Source of the DNA: Gammaproteobacteria bacterium
GTDB taxonomy: Bacteria; Pseudomonadota; Gammaproteobacteria; SZUA-229
Direction of reading: 5' to 3'
Assembly (NCBI GenBank): GCA_016744065.1
Contig: JADGFA010000026.1
Location: 11,830 to 57,971, forward strand
Length of the DNA: 46,142 nucleotides
Part shown: in pieces, positions 42,634-46,142 of the stretch
Layout of the letters: every line of letters starts with the position of its first letter
Position numbering within the stretch: position 1 is the stretch's first letter
Notes under the pieces: model-generated
Databases searched by the model: none
What the model was told of the DNA's origin: nothing
Seen by the model: the letters and a program-made list of their open reading frames with translations, nothing else
Made by a program: the position numbers and the translations under genes

Positions 42634-44424
42634 ATGCCCATCTGGAAAGAGGGAGACCTAAATGATGAGCAGATTGCCGCAATAGAAGAAGACGATAGTG
42701 TTTTTCTAGTTGCTTGCCCTGGTAGTGGAAAAACCAGAACCCTCACCTATAAAATAGCCCATGAACTTTCAAAATTAGAATCAACAAAAAAATGGGTTGT
42801 GGCTATCACTTACACTCATCGCGCTGCGGACGAAATTCAAAATCGCATAGAACGGCTGGGTATTGATACGTCCCAACTATGGATAGGCACTATTCATTCG
42901 TTCTGCTTGGAATGGATACTAAAACCCTATGCTCTTTATCACGATGCGTTGAAAAATGGTTTCAGGGTTATCAATTCATTTGATAGTGAAAAAAAAATAA
43001 CGGAACTTTGTCAAAATCTAACAACATCGTCAGTAAGGTACTGGGACTGCGGGTTTCACTTTACTACAACAGAGAGGGTTTTATCAGGAAAGCCACGTTT
43101 ATGGCCTGACGTAAATACTATTCTAGATCAATACTATGAAATGTTAAGATTAAACAAACAAATAGATTTCGAGCTTATTCTAAAATACGCCTATGAGTTG
43201 ATAACTCAAAACCCTTCAATCAACAAAATATTAAGCTCGTTATTCACACACATATTAATTGATGAATATCAGGATACAAAAGAAATTCAGTATGCCATTG
43301 TTTCAGCCATACTAAGGTCAGGAGAGGAGCGTGTTAAAGCTTTTATTGTAGGTGACCCTAACCAATCCATATACGAATCATTAGGCGGATACGCAATAAC
43401 AGCTAATGACTTTTCTGAGTTAGCTCAAATTAATTTTATTGAGATGGAGTTGTCGCGCAACTATAGAAGCTCGTCTCGTATCATAGATTATTTTAGTCAC
43501 TACAACGCTTATAATACGACGATAGAACCGGCTGGAAAATGTGTAGATTTTCCAAGTACTATTACCTTTGATGCCCAAGTCAACAAGGGTGATTTGTTGA
43601 CTCCGTTAACTAGAATCATTACTCACAGTATCGAAGAGGAAGGGATCTCTCCAAATGAAATATGTATTTTAGCACCTCAATGGGCATATTTAGCGAGCAT
43701 GACACGATCACTGGTGGGGGCATTACCAAACTATTCATTTGATGGGCCTGGCATGGTGCCATTTACACGAGATATTGATAATTTCTGGTATAAATTATCA
43801 AGGATTATATTAACGGAACCTTCACCTTCCATGTATATCAGGCGGTTACGGTGGGCAAGAGAAATACTGTTAGCTCTCAATGATGCGAATGTAGATGTTG
43901 GGAGTCTGACAAATAAGTCACTCCTGAGAGCATGTAATGCTATCGACCTTGCTGAGCAAGATGGCCTTGCTTATTTAGAACAATTCTTCAATGAATTATT
44001 CAATAATATCAATATCGACTTTAGATCAATTCCTAGTCTTTTTGAGCATCACACAGATTTCTTTTCCAGCTCACAAGATCGCATTGAACGTTTACAAGAA
44101 AAAGAGGCAACATTTATTAGTGACATCACCTCATTTCGGAAAGTATTTGAGAATCGTTCGGGCATTACGGTATCAACAATACATGGTATCAAAGGCGAGG
44201 AATATGATGTGGTCATTGCATACGCGCTATTAGAAGGTATGGTGCCATTTTTTGGTGAGTCAGAGCAAAGTGCAAAAAAATCACTCTATGTCGTAGGCTC
44301 TAGAGCAAGAAAGCACTTGCATCTAATTTCTGAACGAGGAAGGATGTATGGGCGTGGTCACGGAAGAACAGAATATCCTCCTACAGCAATATTGAACCAA
44401 TGTAATTTTAATTACAATGCTTAA
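42634..44424 (+). CDS. UvrD/Rep-like SF1 helicase (GajB-like)
   Basis: A 596-residue SF1 helicase three bases after the OLD nuclease gene, hence co-translated. Motifs: Walker A A-C-P-G-S-G-K-T-R-T (27-36), motif Ia I-T-Y-T-H-R-A-A, Walker B L-I-D-E-Y-Q-D-T (208-215), motif III V-G-D-P-N-Q-S-I-Y (239-247), motif IV S-R-N-Y-R-S-S, motif V S-T-I-H-G-I-K-G-E-E and motif VI V-G-S-R-A-R-K. The size fits GajB, smaller than UvrD (720). In Gabija, GajB senses DNA ends and works with GajA against phage DNA; that role is inferred by gene pair and domain content. Confidence 0.9.
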   Translation: MPIWKEGDLNDEQIAAIEEDDSVFLVACPGSGKTRTLTYKIAHELSKLESTKKWVVAITYTHRAADEIQNRIERLGIDTSQLWIGTIHSFCLEWILKPYALYHDALKNGFRVINSFDSEKKITELCQNLTTSSVRYWDCGFHFTTTERVLSGKPRLWPDVNTILDQYYEMLRLNKQIDFELILKYAYELITQNPSINKILSSLFTHILIDEYQDTKEIQYAIVSAILRSGEERVKAFIVGDPNQSIYESLGGYAITANDFSELAQINFIEMELSRNYRSSSRIIDYFSHYNAYNTTIEPAGKCVDFPSTITFDAQVNKGDLLTPLTRIITHSIEEEGISPNEICILAPQWAYLASMTRSLVGALPNYSFDGPGMVPFTRDIDNFWYKLSRIILTEPSPSMYIRRLRWAREILLALNDANVDVGSLTNKSLLRACNAIDLAEQDGLAYLEQFFNELFNNINIDFRSIPSLFEHHTDFFSSSQDRIERLQEKEATFISDITSFRKVFENRSGITVSTIHGIKGEEYDVVIAYALLEGMVPFFGESEQSAKKSLYVVGSRARKHLHLISERGRMYGRGHGRTEYPPTAILNQCNFNYNA

Positions 44425-44564
44425 GCGAGAGTCATGCCCAAATGAAACATTTGCGGAATTCCGAGGACAGTTTACTTAATTCAACGTCCGCTTTTGGCCG
44501 AAATCAGACCTTTCCTAAACTCAAACCTTCGATCTTGCTGCGTGTTATGCTTGCGCAAAATTGC

Positions 44565-44654
44565 AACTTAACAAGACACCCATGTTAAGAAAATAATAAA
44601 AACAAAGACTTACATTGTTTTGATCTTTAGTTTCTATGGGTGTCCTGATAAGTT
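44565..44654. repeat. Imperfect hairpin element, copy 2
   Basis: Arms AACTTAACAAGACACCCAT and ATGGGTGTCCTGATAAGTT pair over 19 bp with mismatches only at arm positions 7 and 10, exactly as in the copy at 39476-39522. The inner 52 bases are AT-rich and unrelated to copy 1. Confidence 0.8.
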
Positions 44655-44663
44655 TGAAGATTT

Positions 44664-44679
44664 ACAGATAATTATCTGT
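44664..44679. repeat. Perfect 16 bp palindrome
   Basis: ACAGATAATTATCTGT is a perfect palindrome ten bases past the second hairpin. It could be a regulator site or the scar of an insertion. Confidence 0.4.
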
Positions 44680-44806
44680 TGTATTCCAAAGCGAGGATTC
44701 TAGCAAGCGAAAAGGCCATATTTAAGTATGTTTTTAGGAAAACCTAATGAGAATCAAATACCTAAAGTAAGCTGAATATTAAGTTCTAGTTGTTTGTGTA
44801 GTTTGC

Positions 44807-44830
44807 TATAATGGTATATACATTGTATAT
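44807..44830 (+). promoter_or_regulatory. Promoter and palindromic operator of the AbrB/nucleotidyltransferase pair
   Basis: TATAAT (44807-44812) is followed directly by ATATAC-ATT-GTATAT (44816-44830), an operator-like palindrome at the expected transcription start. TTCTAG 17 bp upstream is a weak -35. This placement fits autorepression by the AbrB-type antitoxin. Confidence 0.65.
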
Positions 44831-44843
44831 CCGTGAGGTGTTA

Positions 44844-45296
44844 ATGATGAAAACGAAGATTAGCGAATGGGGCAATAGTCATGGGATTAGAATCACTTCG
44901 CCCATGCTGGAGCACTTGAATGTATCCTCAGGGGATGAGCTTAGTTTTATGCTGACTGAAAAGGGTATTGAAATTATGAAGAATACTCATCCAGAAGCGC
45001 ATGCAAAATCGGTTGCTCAAGGGGCTATCGATACCCTGTTGAATGCAAGTGAGCCTGTAAAAACCGTATCTGACCCTTACGCAGAATCAGATATCAGTTA
45101 TCAGGTGATTGCTATCAACCCTTGTAAACCGATTTTGCGAGAAGTACCTAAAGACACACCGGATGCTTACCCTACATTGGTTGATGCAAAAGAGGCGGCC
45201 AGGCAACTTATTCAGGAAGCTATTACCGATGCAAAACAGGCTTTAATAGAGCTGCGTCAGTTAGGTGTTGAAAATATTGCTTACATAACACTATGA
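44844..45296 (+). CDS. AbrB/MazE-type antitoxin with C-terminal extension
   Basis: A 150-residue protein. The first 45 residues form an AbrB/MazE swapped-hairpin DNA-binding domain (K-I-S-E-W-G-N-S-H-G-I-R-I, then L-N-V-S-S-G-D-E-L). The remaining 100 residues, linked by a Pro/Asp-rich stretch, end in a helical A-K-E-A-A-R-Q-L-I-Q-E segment that probably binds the partner; they are not typical of MazE. GAGG lies five bases ahead of ATG 44844; a second ATG follows at once, and the frame extends to 44811 without support. It overlaps the next gene by four bases. Confidence 0.8.
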   Translation: MMKTKISEWGNSHGIRITSPMLEHLNVSSGDELSFMLTEKGIEIMKNTHPEAHAKSVAQGAIDTLLNASEPVKTVSDPYAESDISYQVIAINPCKPILREVPKDTPDAYPTLVDAKEAARQLIQEAITDAKQALIELRQLGVENIAYITL

Positions 45297-45934
45297 AAGA
45301 ACAAATCGAAAACTTACAAAAGTCGTTTGAGCTGTCCAGTCAGCATATTGAGGATGCGGTTAACCCGTTAGAAGTGGCGGCACTATTTGAAAGTAACTGC
45401 GTATCCTATGTGTTAATCGGTGGTCATATGCTTTCATATTACACGGGTACAGCCAGAGCAACGGTGGATGTGGATTTTATTATCGGCGGCGCTGACTTTG
45501 AGCGTGCATCAAAAGCCATTCATAAAGTCTATACACAGTTTAAACAGCATGATCGTGTATATCATGTGACATACGATTCTAGAAGACCTAACGTTAAAGA
45601 CCCTGAAAGAATTGATCTGGTAAAAGACAGTTTCCCGCTTTTTAGCACAATCGTTCAGAAATATTGCATTGTATTAAGAGCAAAGCAACAAGTCGTAAAA
45701 ATTCCAACGATTGAGGCGGCTATTGCCTTGAAATTTGCTGCTTCTATATCACCGAATAGAGGTGATGAAAATAAACCAATTGATAATGCCGATTTAATGA
45801 AGCTTATAAGAACCACATCAAAATTTGATGAAAAGGTATTGCTCGCGCTTGGCGAGCTAATTTACTCTGGTGGCGGTAAAGAGTTAATCGCCGTTGTTAA
45901 CGATGTGAAGCAGGGTAAAACGATTAGTTTGTAA
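45293..45934 (+). CDS. Nucleotidyltransferase-fold protein, probable toxin
   Basis: A 213-residue protein with a minimal nucleotidyltransferase fold: Y-V-L-I-G-G-H-M-L-S-Y-Y (glycine motif) and A-T-V-D-V-D-F-I-I (DxD metal site), then R-I-D-L-V near 105 as the third acidic strand. This is like the AbiEii/MenT or DUF6036-type group of stand-alone nucleotidyltransferases, several of which are toxins that modify tRNA. Coupling (ATGA overlap) to an AbrB-type antitoxin supports a toxin-antitoxin pair. The substrate is unknown. The 208 bases after it hold no gene. Confidence 0.78.
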   Translation: MKEQIENLQKSFELSSQHIEDAVNPLEVAALFESNCVSYVLIGGHMLSYYTGTARATVDVDFIIGGADFERASKAIHKVYTQFKQHDRVYHVTYDSRRPNVKDPERIDLVKDSFPLFSTIVQKYCIVLRAKQQVVKIPTIEAAIALKFAASISPNRGDENKPIDNADLMKLIRTTSKFDEKVLLALGELIYSGGGKELIAVVNDVKQGKTISL

Positions 45935-46142
45935 CCAATAAATGGGGATGACTGAAAGCTGATTTTGAATGTCTGGCTATTAACAGATGTCTCTATTTGC
46001 TACTATGTGCTTGTGGATTTGGGAATGGCCCGAAAAAAATATAGGGTCATATATGGTCCACCCCGTATTGCAAGACAAAACTATGTATAGCTAAAAGTAT
46101 TGCTTCCATATATCCGGCCTTTTTATGAAGCGGTCTAAGCTT

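Larger units (their letters stand above)
44425..44806. other. Gap between the helicase and the AbrB-type gene
   Basis: No gene is seen. GGAATTCCGAGGACAGTTTA near 44455 and TCCGCTTTTGGCCGAAATCA near 44489 look like leftovers of mobile DNA. The second hairpin element (44565-44654) and a 16 bp palindrome (44664-44679) follow. Confidence 0.45.

Noticed and set aside
39476..44654. Integron cassette bounded by attC sites
   Set aside because: One end fits GTTRRRY only on the minus strand while genes run plus; no integron integrase is seen and the arm spacing is not attC-like. Kept only as an alternative reading.
46137..46142. AAGCTT at the very end as a cloning boundary
   Set aside because: The left end does not begin with this site and an internal one occurs at 238, so it is not evidence that the window is a clone insert.

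Overview
The window looks like chromosomal DNA of an AT-rich, respiring gammaproteobacterium. The gene order gacA/uvrY - uvrC - pgsA - tRNA-Gly - tRNA-Cys - tRNA-Leu is the classical gammaproteobacterial one. Long FadE, a FadI/FadJ-type pair, PlsB and a complete cbb3 oxidase locus fit the same assignment. I cannot name the genus from sequence reading alone.

Region 1 (1-9.3 kb, minus strand) is one respiratory locus: ccoN-ccoO-ccoQ-ccoP, a 38-residue single-membrane-span gene too short for usual gene calling, then the assembly genes ccoG-ccoH-ccoI-ccoS. It appears to be driven by a promoter with two FNR-type sites at about -41 and -63 and a leader of about 360 nt. Region 2 (9.4-17.1 kb) holds an FHA protein, recQ, seven tandem copies of a ~144 bp palindromic repeat, plsB preceded by a perfect FNR-type site, a periplasmic haem protein preceded by another FNR-type site, and a Crp/Fnr regulator that keeps FNR-like DNA-reading residues but lacks one cluster cysteine. 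These elements may form a local oxygen/redox regulon.

Region 3 (17.3-30.2 kb) contains a PhnD-like binding protein overlapping a membrane GGDEF-EAL protein, a beta-oxidation operon (fadE-thiolase-fadJ type), a permuted papain-like hydrolase, a class V aminotransferase and a CYTH protein. Region 4 (30.4-35.5 kb) is gacA, a repeat expansion of about 0.9 kb, uvrC, pgsA and the tRNA-Gly and tRNA-Cys genes.

Region 5 (35.6-46.1 kb) is accessory DNA. In E. coli glyW, cysT and leuZ are contiguous; here tRNA-Leu is displaced by about 2.9 kb carrying a GHKL-ATPase/STAS-like pair (the ATPase frame broken by one in-frame TGA), a rhodanese and three 86 bp repeats that each begin with the 5' part of the tRNA-Leu gene. 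Beyond tRNA-Leu lie a RelE/NadS-type toxin-antitoxin pair, a decayed tyrosine integrase, a two-gene OLD-nuclease plus UvrD-like helicase unit (Gabija-like) bracketed by two related hairpin elements, and an AbrB-type antitoxin plus nucleotidyltransferase pair. This reads as a defence island at a tRNA hotspot. The least described items are the ATPase/STAS pair, the AbrB/nucleotidyltransferase pair, the tRNA-Leu-derived repeats, the bracketing hairpins and the small cbb3-locus protein.

All assignments come from reading motifs and context; no database search was run.
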